Assembly: GCF_020731415.2 (NCBI RefSeq)
Contig: NZ_CP088275.1
Location: 186,001-250,000 of the forward strand
DNA: 64,000 bases
Source of the DNA: Phyllobacterium sp. T1293
GTDB lineage: Bacteria; Pseudomonadota; Alphaproteobacteria; Rhizobiales; Rhizobiaceae
Reading direction: 5' to 3'
Part shown: positions 41,280 through 50,788 of the stretch, in pieces
Layout of the letters: each line of letters begins with the position of its first letter
Numbering within the stretch: the first letter of the stretch is position 1
Notes under the pieces: model-generated
Database searches by the model: none
What the model was told of the DNA's origin: nothing
Seen by the model: the letters and a program-made list of their open reading frames with translations, nothing else
Made by a program: the position numbers and the translations under genes

Positions 41280-42271
41280 GCAACGAACAACTGACGCGGG
41301 CCATTGGCAAGTCGAGCGTGCAGGCATCGGCCGTTGGGCTCGGAACCTGGGCCATTGGCGGCTGGATGTGGGGCGGCACGGACGAGCAAGAGTCGATTGC
41401 CGCCATTCAGGCTTCACTCGATGCTGGCGTGACGCTCATTGACACCGCTCCTGCCTACGGGCTTGGACGATCAGAGGAGATTGTTGGCAAGGCGCTCAAG
41501 GGTCGCCGCGACAAGGCAGTCATTGCCACCAAATGCGGCCTCGTCTGGCATACCCAAAAAGGCACGCACTTTTTCGATCAGGACGGCAAACCGGTTCACC
41601 GGTATCTCGGACGCGATGCCATCTTTCATGAGATCGAAGCAAGCCTGAAGCGTCTCGGCACCGATTACATCGACCTCTACATCACCCATTGGCAGGACCC
41701 GACCACACCAATCGAGGAAACCGTGCGGGCGCTGGAAGATTTGCGCAAAGCCGGAAAAATCCGGGCCATTGGTGCAAGCAATGTCAATCTTGCCGAATTG
41801 AACGCCTATATCGCAACCGGTTCTCTGGACGCGATACAGGAGCGGTTCAGCATGATCGACCGGGAGCTTGAGGCCGGTTTGTTGCCAACAACACGAAAAG
41901 CTGGTGTTGCAACGCTGAGCTATTCATCGCTCGCGCTGGGGCTGCTCTCCGGGACCGTTGATCCAAACAGGGTATTTGCCGGTGACGATCAGCGAAAAGA
42001 CAATCCCCGGTTTTCCGTCGGCAACCGGTTGAAGGCAAAGCAATTTGCCGATGTCATCCGTCCCGTTGCGGACAAGCATGGTGCCAGTATCGCTCAGATC
42101 GTGATTGCGTGGACACTGGCCCAACCGGGCGTGACCTTTGCGCTGTGCGGGGCACGCAATCCCGATCAGGCGCTTGACAATGCGCGAGCTGGAACAATCC
42201 GGCTCGATACCGGAGACCTATCGGCCATTGACGCGGCCATCGCAGTGAAACTGGCAGACATGGACAGGTAA
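41276..42271 (+). CDS. Aldo/keto reductase
   Basis: The 331-residue TIM-barrel oxidoreductase has its catalytic tetrad visible: Asp and Tyr in LIDTAPAYGLGRSEEIVGKA, Lys in VIATKCGLVW and His in LYITHWQDPTTPIEE. The C-terminal NADP-site pattern is QIVIAWTLAQPGVTFALCGA. In the pathway it would reduce an aldehyde released by the aldolase or interconvert the sugar and polyol. Direction and substrate are not shown by sequence. The start overlaps the regulator stop, and the gene is followed 12 nt later by the GlpD-like gene. Confidence 0.93.
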   Translation: MSNEQLTRAIGKSSVQASAVGLGTWAIGGWMWGGTDEQESIAAIQASLDAGVTLIDTAPAYGLGRSEEIVGKALKGRRDKAVIATKCGLVWHTQKGTHFFDQDGKPVHRYLGRDAIFHEIEASLKRLGTDYIDLYITHWQDPTTPIEETVRALEDLRKAGKIRAIGASNVNLAELNAYIATGSLDAIQERFSMIDRELEAGLLPTTRKAGVATLSYSSLALGLLSGTVDPNRVFAGDDQRKDNPRFSVGNRLKAKQFADVIRPVADKHGASIAQIVIAWTLAQPGVTFALCGARNPDQALDNARAGTIRLDTGDLSAIDAAIAVKLADMDR

Positions 42272-42283
42272 ACAGGCTGCATC

Positions 42284-44020
42284 ATGAACCGTGAAGAGAT
42301 ATTTGACGGACTTCGTCGGAGTCCGAAGGTGGACGTGTGCGTTGTCGGCGGTGGTATCAACGGCATCAGCGTGTTCCGCGAACTGGCCTTGCAGGGCGTC
42401 AACGTGCTGCTTGTGGAGAAACATGACTATTGCTCGGGCGCTAGTGCCGCCCTGTCGCGCATGGTGCATGGTGGCCTGCGCTATCTCGAAAACGGCGAAT
42501 TCAGCCTGGTGCGTGAATCACTTGTCGAGCGTGATCGCCTTTTGCGCAACGCCCCTCACCTTGTCGCGCCATTGCCAACAACAGTTCCGGTCTTTGATGT
42601 TTTCTCCGGTCTTGCCAATGGCATTGTCCGGTTTCTGGGGTTGAGCCGCAGACCAAGCCGGCGTGGTGCTATCACGGTCAAAGCTGGCTTGAGCATTTAC
42701 GACTTCCTGACGCGCAAACGTGCATTGATGCCGCGCCATCGTTTTCGCGGACGGCAGGCAACACTTGCCAAATGGCCAGCGCTTAATCCTGCTATCAAAA
42801 GTTCGGCCACCTATCATGATGCCTGGGTCAAACATCCTGAGCGTATCGGGATTGAGCTGCTGCAGGATGGTTTGTCAGCCGGGAACCATGCATATGCGCT
42901 GAACTATGCGGAGCTTAGGCGAACCGACCAAGGCGGTTTTGTCGTGCAAGACCATATCGCAGGTACGATGATGCCAATCGAACCCGCTTTCATCATCAAT
43001 GCGACGGGCGGCTGGATTGATATTGCAAATACCACCCTGCTCCCCAAAACGGCACCTTCCACCCCATTGATGGGAGGCACAAAAGGTTCGCATCTGATCA
43101 TCGACAACGCTGAACTCGCTGCCGCGCTTGATGGCCATATGATCTATTACGAGAATGAGGACGGGCGCATCTGCATCCTCTTTCCCTATCTTGGCAAAGT
43201 TCTGGTTGGTTCGACCGATATCCGCGTCGATGATCCGGAGAGCGTTTATTGCGAACCTGATGAACGGGATTACATCCTGCAATCGCTTGCCTTCGTGCTG
43301 CCTGATATTCGCATTCACCCGGAGGAAATCGTTTTCCAGTTTTCTGGCGTTCGTCCACTCCCGGCCAGCAAGGATGATTTCACGGGGCGCATCCCGCGCG
43401 ACCACTATTGCACGATTGTTGAGGCGGATGAAAATGAGCCGCCGGTGCTGTGCATGATCGGTGGCAAATGGACGACCTTTCGCTCTTTCGGTGAACTTGC
43501 TGCCGATATGACATTGGAACGTCTGAAGCGGACACGGCAGGTAACAACCACAGCGCGCGCCATTGGCGGCGGACGAGAATTTCCGGATAATATAAGTGAA
43601 TGGATTGCTCGCCGCTCGTCTGCCACGGGCGTTTCCCCGAAACGCATGATCGAACTCTTCGAGCGCTATGGCACCGATGCGGAAGCTCTTGCGCGCTTTA
43701 TTGCCGAGAGCCCTGATAAAGCGATGCCCCACGCCGGATATTCGGTTCGGGAAATGCTGTTTCTCATCCTCAATGAAGCCGTCGAACACCTTGACGATCT
43801 GCTGTTACGCCGCACCACTTTGGCCATTAGCGGCCAACTGTCACTCGACATGGCGCAAGCGGCGCTCGATCTGCTTGCACACGAAAGAGATTGGGCACCC
43901 GCACGCCGAACTGCGGAGCTGAACCGCTTCCTCAAGCTTCTCGCCGAACGCCATGGCGTCGGCCTCGACACACTCACCGCACGCAATGAACAAGGAATAC
44001 AATATGCGAAACAATCATAA
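42284..44020 (+). CDS. FAD-dependent polyol-phosphate dehydrogenase (GlpD/EryB-like)
   Basis: The 578-residue protein is a GlpD-family flavoenzyme. The FAD-binding GGGINGIS is at 21-28, SRMVHGGLRYLENGEFSLV at about 58-76, then GGTKGSHLIID and GKVLVGSTDIR with the C-terminal helical domain (about 450-570) of glycerol-3-phosphate dehydrogenases. Because a kinase, aldolase and EryD-like regulator are in the same operon, it may oxidise a phosphorylated polyol to a ketose phosphate, as EryB does for erythritol phosphate, rather than glycerol phosphate (inference). Electrons would go to quinone. It is slightly longer than typical EryB. The last 17 nt overlap the aldolase gene. Confidence 0.93.
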   Translation: MNREEIFDGLRRSPKVDVCVVGGGINGISVFRELALQGVNVLLVEKHDYCSGASAALSRMVHGGLRYLENGEFSLVRESLVERDRLLRNAPHLVAPLPTTVPVFDVFSGLANGIVRFLGLSRRPSRRGAITVKAGLSIYDFLTRKRALMPRHRFRGRQATLAKWPALNPAIKSSATYHDAWVKHPERIGIELLQDGLSAGNHAYALNYAELRRTDQGGFVVQDHIAGTMMPIEPAFIINATGGWIDIANTTLLPKTAPSTPLMGGTKGSHLIIDNAELAAALDGHMIYYENEDGRICILFPYLGKVLVGSTDIRVDDPESVYCEPDERDYILQSLAFVLPDIRIHPEEIVFQFSGVRPLPASKDDFTGRIPRDHYCTIVEADENEPPVLCMIGGKWTTFRSFGELAADMTLERLKRTRQVTTTARAIGGGREFPDNISEWIARRSSATGVSPKRMIELFERYGTDAEALARFIAESPDKAMPHAGYSVREMLFLILNEAVEHLDDLLLRRTTLAISGQLSLDMAQAALDLLAHERDWAPARRTAELNRFLKLLAERHGVGLDTLTARNEQGIQYAKQS

Positions 44021-44846
44021 GGTTCGTATGAACCGCCTATTTGGTGCCGGACGCTGCCTCGATGTGGCAATCGATCACGGCGTTTGCAACGAACCATCCT
44101 TTTTGAATGGCCTTGAGGATATGGAAGGGGTGGTGCGCGCGCTGGTAGCGGCCGGCCCAGATGCCATTCAGATGAATTATGGTCAGGCTGATCTTTTGCA
44201 GAATGTGCCCGGCAAGGATAAGCCCGCCCTTGTCATGCGTATCGACATGGGAAATCCCTATAATTCCATCCGCCATCGCGATATGTGGGCTGTCCTGCAA
44301 AATGAGGCTGAACCGCTGATCGGCGCGATTGCGATGGATGCGGCCTGCGTTGTCGTCAATCTCTTCATGCTTCCCGATGAGCCAGACCTGTTCCGCCAGT
44401 GCGTTCAAAACATTGCGCGGGTACGCGCTGATTGCGACAGATACGGTATGCCCCTGATGATTGAACCGCTTGTCATGCAGCCGGTGACAGAACGCGGCGG
44501 CTATATGGTGGATGGCGATGCGGACAAGATCGTCACGCTGACCCGCCTTGCCCGCGAGATGGGCGCTGATATCATCAAAGCGGACCCTACGACATCAGCG
44601 GAAGATTTTCATCGGGTGGTGGAGGCCGCACGGTGTCCGGTTCTGGTGCGGGGTGGCGGGAAGGAGGACCTGCGCCTTGTCTTTGAAAAGTCGGCAGCTT
44701 TGATGCAGCAAGGTGCAGTTGGCATGGTCTATGGGCGGAACATCTATCAGCACGCTAACCCGAGCGCAGTGGTGCGCGGGCTGATGGCCATCATCCACGA
44801 CAATGCCAGCGGCGAGCAGGCCTACGCGCTCTACCAGCAGGGCTGA
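44004..44846 (+). CDS. Class I aldolase, DhnA/LsrF type
   Basis: ATG 44004 (MRNNHKVRMNRLFG) follows AAGGA and gives 280 residues. Upstream ATGs lie inside the dehydrogenase gene. A TIM barrel with DHGVCNEP near 24-31, GADIIKADPTT with Schiff-base candidate Lys192, and CPVLVRGGGK for phosphate binding are as in DhnA/FbaB/LsrF aldolases. It probably cleaves the ketose phosphate made by the dehydrogenase, giving a triose phosphate and a short aldehyde. Chain length is not shown. Translational overlap suggests coupled production with the dehydrogenase. Confidence 0.92.
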   Translation: MRNNHKVRMNRLFGAGRCLDVAIDHGVCNEPSFLNGLEDMEGVVRALVAAGPDAIQMNYGQADLLQNVPGKDKPALVMRIDMGNPYNSIRHRDMWAVLQNEAEPLIGAIAMDAACVVVNLFMLPDEPDLFRQCVQNIARVRADCDRYGMPLMIEPLVMQPVTERGGYMVDGDADKIVTLTRLAREMGADIIKADPTTSAEDFHRVVEAARCPVLVRGGGKEDLRLVFEKSAALMQQGAVGMVYGRNIYQHANPSAVVRGLMAIIHDNASGEQAYALYQQG

Positions 44847-44878
44847 GAATAAAACAAGGACCTGAGGAGGGGTTCCGT

Positions 44879-46408
44879 ATGGGAGAGTATTTATTGGGTC
44901 TTGATGCTGGCAACACCATCATCAAGGCGATCATTTTCGACCGGCAGGGCAATGAAATCGCTTCGGCGGCTGAGGAAGGGCACAGCAGCATGCCCTACCC
45001 CGGCCATGTTGAGCGCGGGCTGGACGAACTCTGGACCAATGCCCGAACAGTCATTCAAAGATGCATTAACGAGGCTGGAATAAATCCGGAGCAGATTGCT
45101 ACAATCGGCTGCGCCGGACACGGTAATGGACTGTACACACTCGACCGCGCGGGCAACCCCCTGCTCGCCATCCAGTCTCTCGACACACGCGCAGCCGATC
45201 TGGTGGAAGAATGGCAGGCGCAGGGTGTTGGCGAGCGCACCTATCCGATTGGCTTGCAGCGGCCATGGCCATCGCAGACGCCGACGCTTCTCGCCTGGAT
45301 CAAGCGCCACCGGCCCGAAACATTTGGCAAGATCGGTACCGTCTTTCTCTGCAAGGATTTCATCGTCAACCGATTGACCGGCAAGCGGGTGAGCGAGATG
45401 TCCGATATGGCGGGCTGCGGTCTCTTGAACGTCGCGGAACGCCGCTATGATCAGGAACTCATGACCGCCTTCGGACTTGGTGAATGCATGGATCTTTTGC
45501 CAAAGCTCATTGAAAGCGCAGATATAGCCGGAACAGTGACGCAGGAAGCAGCGGAAGCGACAGGTCTCGCCGCCGGAACGCCAGTTATTGGCGGGCTTTT
45601 CGATGTCATCGCTTCGGAGATTGGCTCTGGCGTAACCCGAACAGGTGCAGCCTCAATCATCGCCGGCACATGGAGCATCAATCAGGTGGTTGTCGATACG
45701 CCTCGCCTTGATGAACCGTTCTTCATGTCATCAACCTTTGATCGCGAGCGTTATATGGCAATCGAGTCGAGTGCGACATCGGCGGCCAACCTTGAATGGC
45801 TCGTGCGCGAGTTCTTCCATGGGGAACAGCCGGACGGGCGCTCTCCATTCGATGTCTGCTGTGAACTGGCATCGACGATAGAACCAGCCGCGAACGACCC
45901 GATCTATCATCCATTCCTTTATGGAGCCCAGCAGAACGGCAATGCCCGGGCAGGTTTTTATGGTGTTGCCGGGTGGCACACCAAAGGCCATCTGATCCGC
46001 GCTTTGCTGGAAGGCGTGGCATTTGGCCATCGCCAGCATATCGAGACATTGCGAGCCGCCGGTGCAAACTTTGATGAAGCTGTGCTTTCAGGTGGCGGTT
46101 CACGCAGCCTGTTCTGGCCACAGATTTTCGCGGATGTACTCGGTGTCCCCGTCACAGTGGCGCGGTCAAGCCAGACTGGGGCACTCGGTGCAGCGATAGC
46201 AGCGGGCACGGCCGTCGGCATATTTGCTGACTTTGAGGCTGGTGCCAGTGCGATGGTTAGCGCCGATCGCCATTATCGACCTGACGCAACACGGGCGGTT
46301 CACTATGCCCGCCGCTATCAACTCTACCGGGATATTGCCGATGCAATGGCCCCGATCTGGAAGCGCATGGCGGCGCAGGAACCCACAGCGACCGGAGTAG
46401 CCGCGTGA
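44879..46408 (+). CDS. FGGY-family carbohydrate/polyol kinase
   Basis: The 509-residue protein has the FGGY first domain with GLDAGNTIIKAIIFD (7-21), catalytic-Asp region CAGHGNGLYTLDRAGNPL, then GGLFDVIASEIGSGVTRTG and the C-terminal ATP-site segment LSGGGSRSLFWPQIFADVLG. The family phosphorylates pentuloses, glycerol, erythritol or related polyols. In this operon it would make the substrate for the GlpD-like enzyme, by analogy with EryA. The ribosome site GAGGAGGGG precedes ATG by 6 nt. Its stop overlaps the GTG start of the GMC gene. Confidence 0.94.
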   Translation: MGEYLLGLDAGNTIIKAIIFDRQGNEIASAAEEGHSSMPYPGHVERGLDELWTNARTVIQRCINEAGINPEQIATIGCAGHGNGLYTLDRAGNPLLAIQSLDTRAADLVEEWQAQGVGERTYPIGLQRPWPSQTPTLLAWIKRHRPETFGKIGTVFLCKDFIVNRLTGKRVSEMSDMAGCGLLNVAERRYDQELMTAFGLGECMDLLPKLIESADIAGTVTQEAAEATGLAAGTPVIGGLFDVIASEIGSGVTRTGAASIIAGTWSINQVVVDTPRLDEPFFMSSTFDRERYMAIESSATSAANLEWLVREFFHGEQPDGRSPFDVCCELASTIEPAANDPIYHPFLYGAQQNGNARAGFYGVAGWHTKGHLIRALLEGVAFGHRQHIETLRAAGANFDEAVLSGGGSRSLFWPQIFADVLGVPVTVARSSQTGALGAAIAAGTAVGIFADFEAGASAMVSADRHYRPDATRAVHYARRYQLYRDIADAMAPIWKRMAAQEPTATGVAA

Positions 46409-48030
46409 ACGGGAGGCACAGTCAAACGGCAGTAGATGAAGGCGTCTATGACTTTATCATTATTGGAGCGGGGTCAGCGGGTTGCGTGCTCGCCAACCGG
46501 CTGTCTGCAAACCCGAAGAACCGCGTTCTCCTGCTCGAAGCGGGTGGTAATGATCGATATCACTGGATTCATGTGCCCATCGGTTATCTCTATTGCATGG
46601 GTAATCCGCGAACCGACTGGATGATGAAAACCAACGCGGAAACCGGTCTCAACGGGCGCTCGCTTCCCTACCCCCGCGGCAAGGTGCTTGGCGGCTGTTC
46701 GTCCATCAATGGCATGATCTACATGCGTGGACAGGCGGCCGATTATGATGGCTGGCGGCAGGCGGGTAATACCGGTTGGGGTTGGGATGATGTACTTCCC
46801 TATTTCGTGAAATCCGAAGACAATTATCGTGGCTCGTCTTCCATGCACGGCGCTGGCGGTGAGTGGCGCGTGGAACAACAGCGGCTTTCATGGCCCATCC
46901 TTGATGCGTTCCGCGATGCAGCCGAAGAGCTTGGGATCAAGAAGACCGATGATTTCAACTCAGGCGACAATGAAGGATCAGGATACTTTGAAGTCAATCA
47001 GCGTGGCGGCATTCGTTGGAATACGACAAAGGCGTTCCTTCGCCCGGCTCTGAAGCGGCCAAATCTTCGCGTATTGACGGGTGCGGAGGTCCAAAAGCTG
47101 GAATTCACCGGCAAGCGCGCAACGGCTATCCGCTACCAAAAGGATGGGCGGCTTTGCAAGGTAACGGCTACCGGGGAAATCATCCTGTCCGCTGGTGCGA
47201 TCAACTCGCCCAAAATCCTTGAACTTTCAGGAATTGGCAGCCCCGAGATACTCAAGGAAGCGGGACTTGAGCCCCTCCACGACCTTCCCGGTGTTGGCGA
47301 GAATTTGCAGGATCATTTGCAGATACGAACGGTCTTCCGCATTGACGGCGCGAAGACACTGAATCAGCTTTACCATAACCTTTTCACACGGGCAGGGATG
47401 GGATTGGAGTATATTCTTCGCCGCTCCGGTCCCCTCTCCATGGCACCGAGCCAGCTCGGTATTTTTGCCAAGAGCGACCCGGCATTGCTGACGCCCGATC
47501 TTGAATATCATGTCCAGCCGCTCAGCACGGATCGGCTTGGTGAACCACTGCACCGCTATCCTGCTGTGACGGTTTCAGTGTGCAATCTGCGCCCGGAAAG
47601 TCGCGGTACGGTACATATCTCCGGACGGGATACGGGTGAGCAACCTCATATCAGGCCAAACTATCTGTCCACTGCCGGTGACAGATTGCTCGCAGCCGGA
47701 TCGATCCGTCATGCGCGCAATCTCATGGCAACAAGGACTCTGGAGAAATATCAGCCGATTGAGATGCTGCCGGGCACGCAATATCAGAGTGATGATGAGT
47801 TGATCCATCGCGCCGGAGATATTGCCACAACGATCTTTCATCCTGTGGGGACATGCAAGATGGGCAATGACAACCGGGCTGTCGTTGGTCCTGACTTGCG
47901 GGTGCATGGGCTGGAAGGATTGCGCGTTGTCGACGCCTCCATCATGCCGACAATTGTCTCCGGCAACACGAACTCGCCTGTCATCATGATTGCAGAAAAG
48001 GCCGCCGATCTTATTCTGGAACGAAGCTGA
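46405..48030 (+). CDS. GMC-family FAD oxidoreductase (choline dehydrogenase-like)
   Basis: The 541-residue protein starts at GTG overlapping the kinase stop (GTGA). FAD site DFIIIGAGSAGCVLANRLS (15-33), GMC signature PRGKVLGGCSSINGMIYMRG and C-terminal HPVGTCKMGND and GNTNSPVIMIAEKAAD regions are present; the His/Asn active-site pair lies in those. Likely oxidises an alcohol or polyol, feeding the respiratory chain. In the operon it could perform the first oxidation of the polyol or handle a by-product alcohol. The substrate is unknown. Confidence 0.93.
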   Translation: MNGRHSQTAVDEGVYDFIIIGAGSAGCVLANRLSANPKNRVLLLEAGGNDRYHWIHVPIGYLYCMGNPRTDWMMKTNAETGLNGRSLPYPRGKVLGGCSSINGMIYMRGQAADYDGWRQAGNTGWGWDDVLPYFVKSEDNYRGSSSMHGAGGEWRVEQQRLSWPILDAFRDAAEELGIKKTDDFNSGDNEGSGYFEVNQRGGIRWNTTKAFLRPALKRPNLRVLTGAEVQKLEFTGKRATAIRYQKDGRLCKVTATGEIILSAGAINSPKILELSGIGSPEILKEAGLEPLHDLPGVGENLQDHLQIRTVFRIDGAKTLNQLYHNLFTRAGMGLEYILRRSGPLSMAPSQLGIFAKSDPALLTPDLEYHVQPLSTDRLGEPLHRYPAVTVSVCNLRPESRGTVHISGRDTGEQPHIRPNYLSTAGDRLLAAGSIRHARNLMATRTLEKYQPIEMLPGTQYQSDDELIHRAGDIATTIFHPVGTCKMGNDNRAVVGPDLRVHGLEGLRVVDASIMPTIVSGNTNSPVIMIAEKAADLILERS

Positions 48031-48120
48031 AAGCGTCAAAATTTGTCTGTGAAGAATTGCGACATGGAGACAATCTTCCACGAATAACTGTAAACTGCCG
48101 CCCAAGACAAAGGACATGAT

Positions 48121-48798
48121 TTGGAAACGGCGCTTTACCTTCCCATCAAAGGCTTCCTCGAAGAGGCCGGTTATAATGTAAAGGGCGAAATCGTTGGCTG
48201 TGACATCGTCGCCCTGTCCGATGGCGAACCGCCGCTTGTTGTCATTTGCGAACTGAAAGTCAGTTTCAATCTTGAGCTTATTTTACAGGCTGTCGACCGC
48301 GCCACGGCAAGCGATGAAGTCTGGATCGCAGCACGGGTTTCAGCCAAGGGTAAGGGACGCGAAAGTGATCGCCGTTTTCGCAACCTCTGCCGTCGCCTCG
48401 GTTTTGGCATGCTTGGCGTTGCCGATAACGACGTCGTCAGCGTCATTGTGAGCCCTGAAGCGCCGATGCCTCGAAAGAATGCGCGTAAACGATCGCGTCT
48501 TGTCAGGGAACATCAGCGACGCAAGGGCGATCCGACGTTAGGCGGCGGAACCCGCAAGCCGATCATGACGGCCTACCGTCAGCGCGCCCTCGCCTGCGCT
48601 CAGGCTTTGCAGCAAGGTCAATTGCGCCCACGCGATTTGCGTGACACGGCGCCCGATGCGGCAAAGATTCTGCTGACGAATGTTTACGGCTGGTTCGAGC
48701 GTGTCGATCGCGGCGTTTACGCATTGACAGAGCTGGGTGTCGAAGCTCTCAAGCGTTGGCCGCCGCGACCGGTGAACGAAGTCAATCTGCCCGAATAA
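48121..48798 (+). CDS. DUF2161 family protein (putative PD-(D/E)XK-like)
   Basis: The 225-residue protein starts at TTG with AAAGGA upstream. The N-terminal half (KGFLEEAGYNVKGEIVGCD, then LVVICELKVSF with the E-x-K catalytic pattern of PD-(D/E)XK folds) is the DUF2161 signature. A basic linker (about 118-140, RKNARKRSRLVREHQRRKGD) and a small winged-helix-like end (DAAKILLTNVYGWFERVDRG) follow. Family function is not settled; a nucleic-acid-processing role is suggested by the fold. It lies 90 nt after the polyol operon and is probably separate. Confidence 0.88.
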   Translation: METALYLPIKGFLEEAGYNVKGEIVGCDIVALSDGEPPLVVICELKVSFNLELILQAVDRATASDEVWIAARVSAKGKGRESDRRFRNLCRRLGFGMLGVADNDVVSVIVSPEAPMPRKNARKRSRLVREHQRRKGDPTLGGGTRKPIMTAYRQRALACAQALQQGQLRPRDLRDTAPDAAKILLTNVYGWFERVDRGVYALTELGVEALKRWPPRPVNEVNLPE

Positions 48799-48814
48799 TA
48801 CGAACTTAATAGGC

Positions 48815-49648
48815 TTATGCCTGTTCCAGTTCCGGCACGGCGCTGTCGAGAATCTGCTGGGGATCTCCCGGTTGCACAAGGTGGATGTTCGCACCACTTG
48901 TTCCAGCGCCCAATCCCGATTTCAGAACCTGCTGGCCATCATAATGCCCGCCATTCTGGGTGCGGAACGGGATAGGTTGCTCGTTGAACAGGTTTGCAAT
49001 GCGGAGCTTGTATGCTTCGGCAGTCGCAGGCCAATCGGCTTCGGAGAGCCTGTTGCTCTGGTAAATTGTAAAGGGCGGCAGCACTTCCATACCCGGATAG
49101 AAAAGCATTCCGTGCTGGATAGGCCAGAGAATATCCTCAATCCGCCCGTTTACACCGCGCTCGCTGTAATGCGGTTCCCGGCCGCCAATCGTGACTGCAA
49201 GCATGGCCCGGCGCCCGCTAAGAGTGCCTTCGCCATAACGATCGCCCCACCGTTCACCGCCATGGGCACCGATGCCATAGGCAAAGCCAAAAGCGAAAAC
49301 CCGATCAACCCAGCCTTTCAAAATAGCGGGCATTCCAAACCACCATAGCGGGAAACTGAACAGCACGGCGTCCGCCCATAACAGCTTTTGCTGTTCGGCT
49401 GCGATGTCAGGAGACTGGGTGCCTGATGCGAGAGCATGGCGAGACTCGGCGATATAGTTCAGTCGATCAGGCTTGGCCTCCTCAAGAAAATCCTGCCGGT
49501 CCGCGATAGCCTTCCAGCCCATGGCATAAAGATCGGAGACCTGCACGTCGTGCCCCTGCGCAATGAGGGTTTCGATGGCCAGATCTTTCAGAGCGCTGGT
49601 CAGGGATTTTGGTTCGGGATGCGCGTGAATAATTAGAACATTGCTCAT
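48815..49648 (-). CDS. NAD(P)H:quinone oxidoreductase (flavodoxin-like fold)
   Basis: ATG 49648 behind AGGAG gives 277 residues. The 49837 start would run into the divergent regulator gene. MSNVLIIHAHPEPKSLTSA opens a flavodoxin-like domain, with FSFPLWWFGMPAILKGWVDR and FGFAYGIGAHG, the FMN and active-site motifs of NQO1/MdaB-type proteins. The C-terminal 70 residues are an extension. It reduces quinones by two electrons in the cytoplasm. It is divergent from a LysR gene 87 nt away, which probably regulates it. Confidence 0.93.
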   Translation of the reverse strand: MSNVLIIHAHPEPKSLTSALKDLAIETLIAQGHDVQVSDLYAMGWKAIADRQDFLEEAKPDRLNYIAESRHALASGTQSPDIAAEQQKLLWADAVLFSFPLWWFGMPAILKGWVDRVFAFGFAYGIGAHGGERWGDRYGEGTLSGRRAMLAVTIGGREPHYSERGVNGRIEDILWPIQHGMLFYPGMEVLPPFTIYQSNRLSEADWPATAEAYKLRIANLFNEQPIPFRTQNGGHYDGQQVLKSGLGAGTSGANIHLVQPGDPQQILDSAVPELEQA

Positions 49649-49735
49649 TGGCTTACTCCTGATTTCAATGAACTTTATGTGGCCCAAACTCTGCCATTCT
49701 TGAAATCGAAGTTTTAATGTGCTGGTATAACTTAC

Positions 49736-50650
49736 ATGGATATCAACCGTCTCGACCTGAACCTGCTCGTTACGCTGGATACGCTGCTTGCCGAGCGGAA
49801 CGTCACCCGTGCAGCCGAGCGGCTCAATCTCAGCCAACCGGCTCTATCGGCGCGACTTGCCCGGTTGCGGGATATTCTCGGGGACCAGCTGTTATTACCG
49901 GTTCAGCGCGGCATGGTGCCGACCCAGCGCGCGCTGGAGTTGCAGACGCCATTGCATGAGGCACTGGAAAGTGTTCGGCGGGTTGTTGCGGAAGGCGCTT
50001 CGTTCGAGCCATCCACAGCGGTCGCCACGATATCCATCGTCGCCAGCGATTACGTGCAATATTCCATATTGATGCTTCTTGCCGCCGCATTGCGCACGGA
50101 AGCACCTGGAGTGAGGATCGCCTGGCGATCCATTGAAGCGTCGCAGCTTATACCGCCGATGGAACGCGGCGAGGTTGATCTGGCGCTTATCACGCCCGAT
50201 ATCGCCCCGGAACAGCTACGGATGAGAAAACTCTACCGTGAACGCTATGTTGCGATTGTCCGCACTGACCATCCAATCGTGCGGGGAAGTATCGATCTGG
50301 ACATTTTTTGCGCGCTTGATCATGTCATTGTCTCGCCGCAGGGCGGCGGCTTTACCGGACCGACGGATGAGGCACTTGAAGCTGTCGGTCGCAACCGGCG
50401 TGTTGTCCTGTCCACTCCGGGGTTTCTTATGGTGCCGGAGCTGATTGAGCGGTCGGATATGATCGCGCTGGTTCCCTACCGAATAGCGCGGGATCGCTCG
50501 CAGCGCCTGCAAATATTGGAGCCGCCACTGATCGTTCCGGGCTTCAGTATAGCGATGGTCTGGCACGACAGGACGACGACGCATCCCGTGCAACGCTGGC
50601 TGCGGGAGAAGATCGCGGCAATTGCGACCGGCGATCCCGGCCCCGCGTGA
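49736..50650 (+). CDS. LysR-family transcriptional regulator
   Basis: The 304-residue protein has an N-terminal winged helix with LNLLVTLDTLLAERNVTRAA then LNLSQPALSARLARLRDILG (about 6-60) and a two-lobed effector domain (about 90-295), as in NodD/LinR-like LysR proteins. It is divergent from the quinone reductase; the 87-bp spacer would hold both promoters. It probably activates the reductase in response to a quinone or aromatic compound. Confidence 0.93.
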   Translation: MDINRLDLNLLVTLDTLLAERNVTRAAERLNLSQPALSARLARLRDILGDQLLLPVQRGMVPTQRALELQTPLHEALESVRRVVAEGASFEPSTAVATISIVASDYVQYSILMLLAAALRTEAPGVRIAWRSIEASQLIPPMERGEVDLALITPDIAPEQLRMRKLYRERYVAIVRTDHPIVRGSIDLDIFCALDHVIVSPQGGGFTGPTDEALEAVGRNRRVVLSTPGFLMVPELIERSDMIALVPYRIARDRSQRLQILEPPLIVPGFSIAMVWHDRTTTHPVQRWLREKIAAIATGDPGPA

Positions 50651-50788
50651 TAACGGCGCGTAAGGCAAACTGGGCCAGCGACTTACCGCCCTTCACGCTT
50701 TAGTCAAACTTTATCCCTTTGTGCTAAATCCCATCGCAGCAAGATTATTTAATCCGCTCCGTCGGGGCGGTCCAAGAGGTGTGATGGA

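Noticed and set aside
42875..43789. 304-codon minus-strand open frame
   Set aside because: Antisense to the GlpD-like gene, without ribosome site or domain.
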